DNA from: Hofstenia miamia
Taxonomy: Eukaryota > Xenacoelomorpha > Acoela
Reading direction: 5' to 3'
NCBI GenBank assembly: GCA_004352715.1
Contig: SCFE01000001.1
Coordinates: 1,874,544 to 1,938,543, forward strand
DNA length: 64,000 nt
Shown piece after piece: positions 34,452-46,544 of this stretch. The notes beneath the pieces were generated by a model. The model was not told where the DNA came from. It ran no database searches and worked only from the letters and a program-made list of their open reading frames with translations. Numbering within the stretch: the first letter of the stretch is position 1; each line of letters opens with the position of its first letter. The position numbers and the translations under genes are program-made.

Positions 34452-36640
34452 GTATATTTAACTTAGTTTTCTTCTGCTTATAATGGGCATTAAAAATTTG
34501 GGTTTTTTCGAAAATGTATCTCAGTTGTGAGCTTCAATTAAACAAAAAGTTAAGAATTATAAAAATTATAAAATTGACAAGTTGGTGATTAATAATCAAG
34601 AAATTGCGAATCCGAACTGTGTAATTCAACGTTGACTGACACAAAATAGCCTAGAGAATAAAACAAAGAGTTCATCGTACATTTGAGTTATATTTTCAGT
34701 TTTCGTTGTTTTGAGATGTTTCTTCTACCAAAAAGCTTGTACTAAGTTTATTTCTAAACAGTATTTGTTTTCATTTGAGACCCAAAAGAAATGCCGGATA
34801 AATATATTTTGATATTTAAAATTTAAATTTCAAGACAGTCTAAAATGGTTCTAGCTTTCATCTTGTATAGTGTTGGCTATCTCACATTAGAATTTATCGA
34901 TAACATTTATTTTAACCTTTTTAGTGAATTTTCAACGTTTATTAAAAATTTTAATGGCTTTGCATCAGCAAAATATTTGCATGTTGTTTATTTTCAAAAC
35001 AATGTTTCATGTTTAATGTTGAACCCTCCTCCTTCTGACATTTATTTGAAAGTGAGCAATCACTCTAAAATTCTTACAATTACCAAACTATCTGAAACAT
35101 CGTATTGCAATAGGAGGCGATATTAGCACTCAAGTTGTTACTGCATTATGATTTCTAAAAAAATTTAGAAAAAACTCGTGATATATTGGACTTTATTTTT
35201 TAATAATTTCAAGAAGTAATTGTGAATATATTTTGGTTTAAAATAATTATATTTCTAAATTAATGATTGTAAACCTCAATTATTTGCTATTAATTTTTGA
35301 AAATGTATGTTATCAAATTCAACTTGCATGCATCATTAACAATAAAATTTTGATTTTTCATTACTTGCTAGAGATGATCTGGCAGTATTTTAAGTAGACC
35401 CTGCATAGCGTAAACGGTAATAATTATGTGCAGTACAAGACATTATTGACTTAAAAACTAACTGAAAATCGTTTCAATGCTTAATTTTACCTTTTACTTT
35501 TTCTGTAGACAGACTGCGCAAACCTCATAAAGCGGTGATATACATAAATTTTGAAAGAAAAGACATCCCTTTGTCTTTCTTATTAGTTTATGAGATATGA
35601 GCGTCTAAATTTTTCTAAAAAATCATCACTGATTTTGACGAAATGCTGGTTAGAATGAAGAATCTACACTGCATATGATTTATGTTTCAAAGTTTCTTTG
35701 CAGATGTGCTAGATGCAATTTTGGGGAGGAAAAGATGTTGACATCCACGAATATTGGTTTCATATTTGTGTTTTTTATCTCACCTGAATGTAGTCATGGA
35801 TAATAAGGTTTGACGTAGTTCATTGTATATTTTCTGAGCATTTCTTAGTGAAAGACGTCTTCAGAATGAATATTACTGACATACTGACCTTCAAAAATCT
35901 TTCAATTTCTGCATATTTTATGGAAAAATTCAAACAATACTATTGTCTTGGATCCTCATGTTGCCTAAAAATTGAACTTAAAAACCGCAATTTTCAATCT
36001 TACTACAAAATAATGGCATTTTGCCAATTGTGGTAGAGACTAAATTTCATCTCATTATTCAAAAGTGATTTTAAATACTTGAATTATAAACCGATTGGAT
36101 CTCTACTACAAATCGTTCACTGTATCATCAAATTGAAGTTCACCATGCAATTGTATGCGCAAAATTTTTTAGCGTAAAATGCTGATGATTAGATTTAAAA
36201 AGCAATATAATTCAATATCCGAATTATACCTATATTAGCTGTTCAGCTTTGAAAGCTATTTGGAAAAACAAAATTTTAGTTTTTTGCTTCAAATTATAGC
36301 AAATAATAGAAAATATAAACATTTTCTTAATCAATCTTTCTACTATAAGTTCTTTTTTAGTTAATGCATCATATGCTATGTAACCAAAAATAATTTTATT
36401 AATATTACCAAATGCTAATTGAAAATTTCTTAATGAAAATATTCTCAATTTTAATATTTCAATGTCCCATTAATTATCTCGCCATTAATGGATATCTATG
36501 AACATTTGTTTGCGTATGAGTAGAAATAATTGTGTGAAGAAAGCGTAGAGAAAATTTCATAAGTGATTCATTTCGTAGTTTGAAACATTTGATTGTATTT
36601 ACAGTTTACGTAGTCATGTACACAGAATAGAAATATCACC
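34452..36640. other. No gene recognised (34.5-36.6 kb)
   Basis: AT-rich sequence downstream of the last MTR exon. Frames at 34845-35126 and 35848-36036 (plus) and 36230-36448 (minus) lack recognisable domains. No continuation of MTR found. Confidence 0.4.
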
Positions 36641-36646
36641 TAATGC

Positions 36647-36652
36647 TTTATT
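36647..36652 (-). terminator. Poly(A) signal AATAAA of peptide-precursor gene
   Basis: AATAAA on the minus strand about 115 bases beyond the stop of the 71-residue precursor, a normal distance for a short 3' UTR. Confidence 0.5.
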
Positions 36653-36766
36653 TAAAAGAATTCTTAATTCGAAAGGTGGTTAAACGTGTATTTTAAACGT
36701 AGTTTACAGTTGGATCGTAAAAATTTACAATGAGTATTTACGAGTTTGTTATAAATTAACGCTAAC

Positions 36767-36982
36767 TCAGACAAATTGAAACGGAGTACCACGTTTTTCT
36801 GCTGCTCCCCTTTTTTGATAGCTGCTCATTTGCTCTTCAGAGAACGGATGAAATCTTTTGAAGAATTGATATGGGGATCCTTTCTTCTCTAATTCTGCGT
36901 CAAAGAGCTGAGAATGTACCAAGGTGGTCAGAATAAATGAGAGAGCCAAAGCAAGAGCGAGTGAGCGTAAGATGGATGACAT
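36767..36982 (-). CDS. Small preprohormone-like precursor (candidate neuropeptide)
   Basis: 71 residues. Residues 1-25 are a textbook signal peptide (MSSILRSLALALALSFILTT, then LVHSQ). The rest is a short propeptide with dibasic sites: ...ELEKK|GSPYQFF|KR|FHPFSEEQMSSYQ|KR|GAAE|KR|GTPFQFV. Cleavage at KK/KR would release two related peptides, GSPYQFF and GTPFQFV (G-S/T-P-Y/F-Q-F-x), plus a 13-residue spacer. Neither peptide ends in Gly, so C-terminal amidation is not predicted. Just upstream of the ATG the minus strand has AGATGTTTAG|ATT, a possible acceptor of a 5' UTR intron. AATAAA lies about 115 bases downstream. I do not recognise the peptide family. Repeated related peptides between dibasic sites are typical of neuropeptide precursors, but expression is unproven. 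Confidence 0.65.
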   Translation of the reverse strand: MSSILRSLALALALSFILTTLVHSQLFDAELEKKGSPYQFFKRFHPFSEEQMSSYQKRGAAEKRGTPFQFV

Positions 36983-37059
36983 AATCTAAACATCTTAAGT
37001 GAGGAATGTTTGTCATCAATTAATGATTTTTAAACGTCGTTGCACTAATACCTAACTTC

Positions 37060-37060
<1 letters not shown>

Positions 37061-37092
<32 letters not shown>
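37061..37092. repeat. (TA)n microsatellite
   Basis: About 15 TA units upstream of the peptide-precursor gene. Confidence 0.85.
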
Positions 37093-37095
<3 letters not shown>

Positions 37096-37099
37096 GCTT

Positions 37100-40000
37100 A
37101 CCATACTGTATACTGTAAGCATGAATGTATTTCGTGTTTTGATACTTGGTTGGTTTTTCATTTAATCCAATATCGTTAAATTGCATATGCCTACATTTTT
37201 GTATAAAATCTGAAGTTGCACTTTATATTATAATTTTACTTAAAATTACTTTTTTAGAAATTAATAGTTTTTTGTTTGGTTTTATAACATACTATTCTTT
37301 TTTTGAAAAACTTAAAAGTAAAAGCCGAATGTCAACCCGTAAGGACACCAAATACCTATGTAAAGCTGGATCTAATGATTGCCCAATTTCTTTATGTTGG
37401 AAATTATTTTTCTAAAATAAATTCCATTCTAAATTGTTGGCAAACGAGGGAATCGCTATGGTTGTTGAATATAACAATATTAGGGCAATCAGCTTAATTA
37501 CCGCATTCCTTGTCTACCAGCACATTTTGTCTTTCACATGAAAAACTCGTCTCTTCATTGTCATTACGATTCCTTCTGTTTTCAATTCATTTTCTTCTAA
37601 CTGCTAATTTCTTTTTCTATTAACATTAAATTTACGCATCTTCAATATTGCTATTTTTAGATTATTCTAGTTTTTCAGCGAAAATTTCTTAGTATGTGAA
37701 TTTAATGTTAATTAGATTTAGAATGCGGAAATATTTCGGAGTAATGCCCTCTTGTTTAATAGCAACGAATTAGCCAACTGAACCACATCGTTGTGAATTA
37801 TAATCTTATGATTCCCGTTCTTTTTTACTGGCAACAATCTTGGAAATGTTTTTTCTTATTGATATTGAAAATATTTCATTTTATATAGTGAATTTTTTTC
37901 TTAAAATTGCTCCAAGCATCAACTAAGAGCACTGTTAAGTAGTTCGTGGCCCTCTGAAACCAAAATTTGGCCCTCTTATATAGTAAATTAAAGTAGTAAG
38001 TGTTACATATAATGTGTTTGTGTTCTCAACATATTACTTCACTTAGTATTAATTTGGGACACCCATTAGTTTAAAAAAGCCATTGGGTTTTTGGACAACC
38101 AGGGTCCTTCAGTATATGATTTTATTGCAAACAAACCTATATTTATTACAACTTGCGCTACCAAGTTATTGACTCATAACTATAACGGAAACTGACTTTT
38201 TATAAAATATGTCATGCAGTTAATCTTTTGTGCTGAATCAAGATCATTCTTTCAATTGATAATTTTTTGTGCGAGGTGCATATGTAAATTATGTCATCTA
38301 AGATGATATAAGATGACGCGTTTCATATAGTTTTATTGAAAAATATCATTGAAAGTGTTGTGATAAAAATGTTGAAACGTATATTTTTTCAAATTCAAGA
38401 AGTCAGTATTTTTTTCATTTTTGAAATTTTTTGGTGAAACTCAAAATTTATTTTGAAGTTAATAGTTTTTTGTGACAGAATCCGTTAATTCACTCAGAGT
38501 AAATTATTAATTTCATATGCAACATTATTTAATCAATGCTCCTTCTTGACTTTTTCATATATGCATTATTAATGAAATAGTTAACGATTATTAAAAATTC
38601 CATTTCCTTATTTAATTGCATTTTTCTTTAATGCTTTCATGGAGGATGAAAGTTATTGATTTTTACATTTTGGCATGTTATAGGTTTTAGTCATTTTTAA
38701 GGTGTCAATTATTAACTTGAGGATGACAATAATAATAATTGTGTTATTTAACAAAGATCATTACTAAAACAAATTACCCATTGGTCATGCCGTGCAGTTA
38801 AATGTAGTGTAACATGTTTTTGAAAAATTGTCAGCTATCGGAATTGACATTCGATAGAACATTGAGTGTTTTGTTCAACCGTAAGAGGTCATTTAGTTAC
38901 ATTTTAATATAAGGCGGTTTAAAACATAGTAAAATGACGACAATTAAACTGCTGAATGTGTTATGCTTTGTCTGTTTGATCAACTATATTAATGAAGTCT
39001 AAAGCGACACTCATACATTTTCCCTTCCAGGTCTTTTGTAAAAATGCTCAGCATTTGTAACAGATTGGGTGTACCTGTATACCCTGCTATATAGTATCTA
39101 ACGTTAATATTGAAAATTACTTCCTAACCCTCTTTTTATTAGGGGGGTTGCAAAATTCCACCTCCAACCACACATCTTAAAAATATCAAAATTGTGATTA
39201 GCTGAAGGCTCGCGACAAATGTTCATCGCATGAAATTTAGTTTTATCAATTTCCTGAATTGTGTCAAAATATCTTTTCCCAAAAAATATTTATGAGCATT
39301 TCGTTTAAGGATAGTACTAACATATTTTTATACAGACATTTTTTTATTTAATAATTAGATTTTTTTATTGTTCATGATTCATTTTTTGTTGCAATTTTGG
39401 TTGCACAGAGTGAATAAAGGTATAGTTCGCACGATTTGTATCACTGGTAAAAAATGGGACGAATTATGATTGATTAATATTAATATGTGTGATCTTATAA
39501 GAAATGACATAATTTGCAGAACTCATGTTGAAAAATGTTAACAATATGCAATATCACTATATGTATTTAATGTTCTATGTTAAAAAATAACTGGCAAAAT
39601 CAAAGCGATTGGGGCATTATTAAGAAAAATGACGTATGTAAAAAAGATTAAAAATAGGGTTAATGAACGTCCAAAGGTGTGTTGCCCCTATCGTTTTTTA
39701 TTAGATTATAAATTTTCAGGTGACAGTAATTTATTTGTTTTGCCAAAAAATCGGATAGAGCGTTTTCATTATCGACTTTTATCAGCTGATAAAAAAGCAG
39801 ATAGAGTGTTCACACTATCAACCTTTATCATCGAATTCTTGATAGATGATAAAATTCGATACTGGGAACAAACCTTAAGATCGAATAAATGTTAGGTGGT
39901 TAAGATTTTGTGTTACTCAACTTTTATGCGTAAACTTTAAAAATATAAGTTAGAAATGGGGAACTTTACAAATTTAATTACACGGACTATGTCATTATTT

Positions 40001-41645
40001 GTTTACTTTTGCCTAAAATTAATACTAAGAATATAAAGTGACGCATTTGACAGCATTTCTCTTCTGAGGAAATAAAAGGTTTATAATGGAAGATTCATAC
40101 ATTCCGACGAGTCCTCGACTTGTCTTCGTATTTGTGCATCAATTGCACCAATTTTATTTACTGTAGTTTCTCGAATTTACAGTGTGCTCCAATATAGGAC
40201 ACGTCTTTGTATCTAAATTGCTGTAATGCAAATTCTTTCAAATATCGTTTTTACAAAGTCTATGAGAATTTTGATTGGCGTACAAAGTCAGCCTATGAGC
40301 GGCTTTCGCATCATTCTTATTCTTCGTTGATTTAAATAGATTTGGGAAAGTAAAGCCTACAGTGAACCAAATTTTAATTAAACTACTTTTAAAGAGCGTC
40401 AGTAGATTTTGATGGCACAATTATTTCCTGACTTATCTGTATTTAAGTATACCTAGGCTTACTGCTTTCTGGGATTTATTTGTTCAATGTTATTTTCATA
40501 TCTCAGTTATCAATTCTAAATATTTCACTTTTAAGTACTGTTGGGTAGTACTTTAACAAGATTCTTTTCTTGTTTCAATTTAGTGTTGACAAATTTAGTC
40601 TGGAGGTTCCCATCTTACATAGCATATTTGGGGTTCCATAAACAAAAAGTAACTTATCAGAGTTTACAAAAGTTGTATTTTCCAAAAATTTTACCAACTT
40701 TGTTTAGCAAAATATTTGTTACAATAAATTTTTTAGCTATATTTTAAAGAAATATTAAGAGTAACATTTAAACTTAAGTGTTTTATGTTTTTCGAAGAGA
40801 CTTTTTTGTATAGTTTATTGGCAAGATTTTGGATAAAAATTGAAAATGATTCCTTTGCAAACTAAGATGGTATCGGCTCATTATCATGTTTTTTTGGATT
40901 ATTTTCAATCAAAAAAATTAAGCTTTTTTGTGCTATAGTCCATGTACAGAAATATTCAAAAAATATTTTGAATTCCTAGCTCATTGTTATTACCAACGCA
41001 AAATCTCAACTGTTAATAGGTCTAATTCGAAATCCGCTGCAAAAATTTGAATTTTAATTATATAATATGATTAAAAAACCTGTGATCTTTATAGACATTC
41101 ATCTAAATGCCAATCTCATGTTAACTTTACAGAGCTCATCTAACACATTCTAATCGCTTTACATAGGAATCATGCAAGCACTGTATAATTTGATTTAGCC
41201 TTAATATTTGCGAGAAAACTTATACTTAGAAAGCGAAGTGACCCAAATATTGAAAAATTTGTTGCACATTCGAAGTTCTTTATTTTTATGGTATTAATTA
41301 AATTTTAATTAAAGGTATCTTCAACTAGCTTAGTTTAATTTATTAGTATTAATTAATCTTTAAAGAAATTGCTGCGTAAGATGATTACGTACTTTATCTA
41401 TGTCAGCCTGAAAATCTGTTAATGAAATGCAAACTCTGTAACAACTGTTTATGCTTAGAATGCTTGTTGGGCCTGAGTTTTCATAAATATTATCCATGTA
41501 TATTTCAATGCTAATAGGGTTATTGGAAATGCTCGTGATTCTTTGCCATTACGCTGAAAAAATTGGACAAATTATACGATCCCAACCTTGGTATAGCATA
41601 ACTTACGTTGGGCATGTTATTTAAATACTAGCTTATCCATGTTTT
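37100..41645. other. No gene recognised (37.1-41.6 kb)
   Basis: Long AT-rich stretch. Frames at 37146-37415, 39629-39895, 40238-40420 and 40541-40747 show no domain. The stretch 39690-39870 repeats the CACACTATCAA word of repeat family II. Repeated GGCCCTCT words at about 37950-37975 suggest old repeat material. Confidence 0.4.
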
Positions 41646-41648
41646 TAA

Positions 41649-41868
41649 GGCCACGGTTAGACTAGTGATTGGTTCAAAAGTGATCTATCACATTTTGATT
41701 GAATCGCACGTCTAACCACCCGAGATAATTTGCGATGTGACGAAGACATCGTGCGCGTTCGATTTCTTTATGATCGTCACATCGTTAATTATCTCGGGTG
41801 GTTAGACATGCGATTCAGCCAAAATGTGACAGATCACTTTTGAACCAATCACTAGTCTAACCGTGGCC
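41649..41868. mobile_element. Fold-back MITE, PIF/Harbinger-like
   Basis: 220 bases forming one large hairpin. The left arm (GGCCACGGTTAGACTAGTGA onward, about 97 bases) is complementary to the right arm ending CTAGTCTAACCGTGGCC, with only a few mismatches, around a loop of about 25 bases. Both sides carry TAA (41646-41648 and 41869-41871), a 3-bp target duplication. GGCC-type ends with TWA duplications are characteristic of PIF/Harbinger-derived (Tourist-like) MITEs. No coding capacity. Confidence 0.85.
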
Positions 41869-42149
41869 TAATGCAGGTGATCTATAGAAAACCTGTCCCA
41901 TGCATGTCTGCGCCACCTTGATTATAATTTTATACTAATCAAGTGAATAGGAGTGCAGTAACAACCCCTTAAAGTACCAAACAGAATTAAGAGCTCTAGC
42001 GCCGGATCTTCTCTATAAAAATTACTATAATAGCGGCTCGTACAAGAAGATTTCAGAGCTATTTCATACATTTTTTAAAATGAATAGAGCACTTCAAAAA
42101 TTAGTTATCCAAGACTGAATCAGTAAAGGTGAGAAGCTAGGTACTATCT

Positions 42150-42765
42150 CAAACCTTAGCAAGAATTCCCTTCACCGTTCTAGCCACTTGGGACGATCCT
42201 GAACCTGTACACAGCTAATTGTCAAGATGGTACCGGTGTGTGCGTCACAAAGGAGCGCTATGTGGAAGCCCTTGAAGATATTTGGAAGGAGCTAGAATCA
42301 CTGTATACTTTTTTGATGAGTCACTTTTAGTTCCAGCAGAACGAAGCTAGCTCCCACACTTCTCATTTATTTCATGATTGGCTGAAAGATCACCTTAAAA
42401 TTCGTGTGGTCAGCTTCAAGAGCGACTTTGAGTGAACGCCCCATATCCCGGATTTGAGGCCTCTCAATTTTATTCCTCTAAGATTATTTTAAGGATAGCG
42501 TGTTTGCCCAACACAATTTCTGAGTTAAAGATAACATTAAAGAGGAAATCAGAGCCATACCTAGGTTGATTTGCAAAAGCGTAATGCTGAACTTCTAATA
42601 CGCTTAAAAATATGTATGGATCTAAATGGTGGTCATTTGCAACAAGTCCTGTAAATACTACTAGAATAAATGAAACTATTACTTTAGTTTCATTGATTTC
42701 CAACAATATATTAAAAAATAGTGACTACATGATTTTGCAGCCGTTTTTGGATCACCTTGTATATC
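42150..42765 (+). mobile_element. mariner-type remnant
   Basis: Decayed plus-strand transposase. It contains GTGVCVTKERYVEALEDIWK, then FQQNEASSHTSHLFHDWLKD (normally FQQDxAPxHTS, so the catalytic Asp has become Asn), then PHIPDLRPLNF (normally SPDLNPLD), with stops between. The sequence TTTTGCAGCCGTTTTTGGAT leading to CACCTTGTAT (to about 42762) is a mariner-like right terminal repeat. The left terminus is not found. Confidence 0.7.
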
Positions 42766-42769
42766 AATT

Positions 42770-43414
42770 TTAAGGACAAAAAATTTTTTTAGAAAAAATT
42801 TTATTGATATTAACCAACATTTGTTTTTTATATTAGGCTTTTTGTTTAAGTACATTTGATATGTCAGCAGAATATGCAAAAATTTTGCCATTAACAATAT
42901 TATATTGAAAATTCAGTTACATAATTGTGGTTAAACTTTTTAACATTTGTTTTGTATATTTATCTTGCAAAGTTAGTAAAAAGTTAAAAATTGTGTACTA
43001 ATTTATAAAAATTTCCAGAATTACGCATTAGTCGAAACTCATTATCTCCAAATTTTTGAATTTTTAAATTAAATCGTTAAGCTAAAATAATTTTTGGTTC
43101 AATTTCTGGGTTAATTTTTAGTTTGATTTAATTTAAATAGCTAGGGCATGCAAGACAAAATCATTATCATTACAAAATGTTTTTATTTGCAAGACAATGA
43201 TAATAATTAATCTATGCTAATGCTGTAGTAAAAATAGCAAATTCTCGTGCAAAATCCGTATTACTAATCTTTCATTGAAATGACGATTAATATTAATGGC
43301 TTGTAAATTCTTTAAAAATAATTTATCCATATATTTCATAGCTTTGATCTCTCCGAAAACGTAAAGTTATTTTTTTTCATGTATTATTTATTAATAGTGG
43401 AAGGAGGGGTAGTG

Positions 43415-43417
<3 letters not shown>
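42770..43417. other. No gene recognised (42.8-43.4 kb)
   Basis: AT-rich sequence without domains or termini. Confidence 0.4.

Positions 43418-43446
<29 letters not shown>
43418..43446. repeat. (TA)n microsatellite
   Basis: About 14 TA units. Confidence 0.8.
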
Positions 43447-43451
<5 letters not shown>

Positions 43452-43647
43452 CATTTAAGGGATCATGTTAAGCCATTAATTGTGATTATATTTGTTTTGC
43501 AAAATTTTTAATACTAGCTATTGATTTACTTTTACTATTAGCACAATTTGAAATATTAGCGAAAATATTATTCAACTGAGAATCACAAGTAGGAATTTAG
43601 TGTGTTGAAAATTGAAATTGAAATTTTGAAAGGTTGCATTCAAATGN

Positions 43648-43675
43648 ATATATATATATATATATATATATATAT
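43648..43675. repeat. (TA)n microsatellite after single N
   Basis: About 14 TA units directly after a single N (43647). A similar TA tract lies about 200 bases to the left, which suggests an assembly join at the tract. Confidence 0.8.
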
Positions 43676-43705
43676 TGAAAATAGCTAATGTGAATCCTGT
43701 CTATT

Positions 43706-44887
43706 GGGGTGGATTGAAAAAATCATAATTACTTGAAATTTTACAGCAGTGTTATTTTTGGATGTATTATGATCAGAAACAAGCAAAAACATCAGAAAAA
43801 ACTAATATAGATGTATGCTTTCTATCGCGCCTAATCAGAATAATAATGCATGATCTGAATTTCTGATATATTCATAGTCAACGGAGGCTTCTCCACCAAT
43901 TCTAATTCCCATTTTTTGACAATGTGTTGCTTCAAAGTTTAATCTTGGAACCAAGAAATTGCGCTTGCTTTCTACTAGCATTCACTACGATATGATACGC
44001 TGTAGGAGGCTATCATTGATTGTAAAATATTTTCGGTGAGCAAAATAAGCATAGTTGAACAACAGAACGAACTACTTCGTCTTTGATCATTTGAATTTGA
44101 CGGACAAGAAACTGGACTGGCTTTAGTGTACTTAAATCAGAGAGTTTTTTCAATAGGCCCCTTTAGTTGATTTCCACTTACAGTTTTTCCATCTAGCTCA
44201 TCTGAGATGTGTCAAGGGTACTTCTTTTACATGAAATATGCAAATAAACCATTGCACTTTTTGCCAACAAAAGATTCAATGTACTTTTATATTTGTTTGT
44301 CTCTATGAAATTGTTGAAACATAGTCCTCATCATTGTTGTTTTCGATTTGGCTTTCATCATCATCTGTACTGAAATCACATATTAATTGAGCTATTTCTG
44401 AAATGGTAGGAGTTTTATTGAGTCTAGTTTGTTCTATTCGTTTTCTGTCTGCTTTTCGTTGCAATGTTACTGGTGTTTTAATATCCTTAAAGCAAGATAT
44501 CATCATCAACCGAGGGCCTTCCTGATCTTCAAAAAATTCCAACTCAGCTGTAGGGATAACTTGCAAATTTCTAACATGAAATAACTCAGACAGGGTTTTG
44601 AAAGCTTTCTCAAGTTTTTGGATGAAAATCCAAGATTTTAATCCATTCGTGTATCGTTTTTCTTTTAGAATCTTGTTACAGTTTGTGTACATGTATATAT
44701 GGTATATATGTAGACAGATCTAAATAAATCATTGTTGATGTGCATTCATTATTATTTTGATTAGGCGCGATAGCAAGCATACATTAAATTAGTTTTTTTT
44801 GATGTTTTTGCTTGTTTCGAATCATAATACATTCAAATATAACACTGCCGTAACATTTCAAGAAATTTTTTCAGCGATATTTACCCC
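43706..44887 (-). mobile_element. 1.18-kb element with ~135-bp terminal inverted repeats
   Basis: The left arm (43706-43845) and the reverse complement of the right arm (44752-44887) align over about 135 bases. Shared blocks include GGGGT, TGAAAAAAT, CTTGAAAT, GCAGTGTTAT, GTATTATGAT, AAACAAGCAAAAACATCA and CTATCGCGCCTAATCA. Both outer ends are GGGG/CCCC. A target duplication is not clear. The interior holds a minus-strand 129-codon frame and further minus-strand protein-like sequence with stops. Superfamily unknown. Confidence 0.75.
44303..44692 (-). CDS. Hypothetical protein inside long-TIR element
   Basis: 129 residues. A Lys-rich N-terminus is followed by WIFIQKLEKAFKTLSELF, then AELEFFEDQEGPRLMMIS, and an acidic Asp/Asn-rich C-terminus (DDDESQIENNNDEDYVS). 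No DDE, zinc-finger or helicase motif is recognised. Because it lies between the inverted repeats it is probably an element-encoded protein or a captured fragment. Further minus-strand sequence beyond its stop (about 44060-44150, PVQFLVRQIQMIKDEVVRS) looks protein-like but is out of frame, implying decay. Confidence 0.4.
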   Translation of the reverse strand: MYTNCNKILKEKRYTNGLKSWIFIQKLEKAFKTLSELFHVRNLQVIPTAELEFFEDQEGPRLMMISCFKDIKTPVTLQRKADRKRIEQTRLNKTPTISEIAQLICDFSTDDDESQIENNNDEDYVSTIS

Positions 44888-44899
44888 TTTTTTCGAAAT

Positions 44900-45310
44900 G
44901 TGATGTCTCCATTTATGCCTCATCATTCTACGATGTTATCTCTTCTAGTTTTTTTGGACTGTACTTACTCCCACTTCGATAAAAAACTTCCTTTTGACTT
45001 CAAGAAAGCGTTCGATAAAGTTTCTTATCAATTACTTGTCAATAACCTAAAAGAGATTTGTTCTTATTCCACGTTTGTCAATCTTATGTTTAGCTATCTT
45101 TCTGATCGTCAGCAATCGGAAAGAATGCAAAATACTATCTCTTCCAAATTTGATTTCGTTAGCATTCCACAAGTTTCTATTCTCGGGACTCTTTTCTTCG
45201 CTCTATTTATCAAAGAGTTCGTGCTTTCAATAACTTCTACTGGAAACGGACTACAGATTGTATGCTGATGATTCGCGCATATTCAATTCATCTTCTATTA
45301 ATATGCCTTG
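44900..45310 (+). pseudogene. LINE reverse-transcriptase fragment
   Basis: The plus frame reads FDFKKAFDKVSYQLLVNNLK, then LSDRQQSERMQ and IPQVSILGTLFFALFI, which are reverse-transcriptase motifs of non-LTR retrotransposons (FDKVxHxxL; SDRxQ; VPQGSILGPLLF with G to V here). In the +1 frame at 45261-45275 the catalytic YADDS follows. A frameshift therefore separates the blocks and the copy is dead. It starts only 13 bases after the long-TIR element. Confidence 0.8.
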
Positions 45311-45319
45311 AACTCTCTT

Positions 45320-46429
45320 CTATTGAATTACTATAAGATCTTCTTTAAAATTTTACCTTTTGTTTTCTCCATTCATCACACAAAATTGATAATCTTTAAA
45401 TGAAATTGTCTATCTACTCTGTTCGAGTTCCCAATGGTTATGCTGGTCTCTCAATCGAACTTTTGCAAATAATATTAACCGTATCCCATGGAAGTGCTCT
45501 CCAGCGGATATTTTCCTCTTAAAATTCGGGCTTACATCTTCTACTTAATTCGAATCTTTTATCTCAAGTTTCTTGATTAATCTTTTTCAATAAGCTACTC
45601 ATAGGACCTTACGATTTCAATATGTGGATAGATAGACATCTACTATGGGGAAAATAATTTTCTTATTAAATAATTTTTTAATTCTATTCTTCTGCGCAGG
45701 AAATCTTAGGCCTCTGTAAAATCTATACTGCAAAAATTAGTATACATATTCAAATGGGTCGTGTATGCTTAAGGGGGTATCCACCAAGAAAAGCCTAAAA
45801 TTCAAATAATATAAGTTATCCTGGCAATATTTGGCTTATATGATAAAGCAAGTTGCAAATTGTAGAAATTTGGTTTGAAAAATTATTTTTCGTTCTGGTT
45901 GCCATGCTAACCACTAAATTAAAGGATATAATAAGGCTAAGTTAAAAACGGTAGTATCTGTATAACTACAATAATTATTTTAGTATTAACTTTTCGACTT
46001 ATTTCTCATTTGCATAAATATGCGTATCGAACGACTTATTTACCTCATTGATATGCAAAATGTCATAAAATCACTGAATTAAATACAAAATGGATTTTTT
46101 TCTCATTGTTAGTGTATAGAGGAATTGTTCTCGAACATTTTGTCCAAAAATTAAGTCAATATACAGCCCCAAACATCAGTTATGATTCTTCGATTGTAGG
46201 TAAATGTGAAAAAAATTGTTAAAAAATTAAATAGCATGGCAGTACAACACTATTCAGATTATAAGAAATTGTGTAAATCTTTTTTAATTTTTTGAATAAT
46301 TACCCAAGAATAAGAAATATTTTTAATAGAGGAATTAGGCAGAATTATAAGGGATGGATAAAAGTTTTAAGATATTAAAAAAAATAATTGATAAAAATTG
46401 CAAAAACCATTTTTTCTGTAGGGGAACCC

Positions 46430-46430
<1 letters not shown>
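45320..46430. other. No gene recognised (45.3-46.4 kb)
   Basis: Possible LINE-derived sequence just after the RT block, then AT-rich noncoding sequence. Confidence 0.35.

Positions 46431-46432
<2 letters not shown>

Positions 46433-46482
<50 letters not shown>
46433..46482. repeat. (TA)n microsatellite
   Basis: About 23 TA units between AGGGGAACCCC and AGTTCCCCTCC. The apparent YIYIYI protein frame over it is an artefact. Confidence 0.85.
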
Positions 46483-46483
<1 letters not shown>

Positions 46484-46486
<3 letters not shown>

Positions 46487-46540
46487 ATAGTTCCCCTCCT
46501 CATTGAAAAAGCTGGGTGCGCCCCTGACACTAACTAAATG
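46484..46540 (-). repeat. Possible transposon terminus (CAGGGGCGCACCC)
   Basis: On the minus strand GTCAGGGGCGCACCCAGCTT followed by a GC-rich GGAGGGGAACTA resembles the terminal repeats of hAT-like nonautonomous elements. The partner end is not identified. Confidence 0.3.
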
Positions 46541-46544
46541 CATC

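Noticed and set aside
38781-38800. HAVQLNV reading considered as the missing MTR THTAVKIAP exon
   Set aside because: Only superficial; no splice borders and no following conserved IHVLDAS-type sequence.
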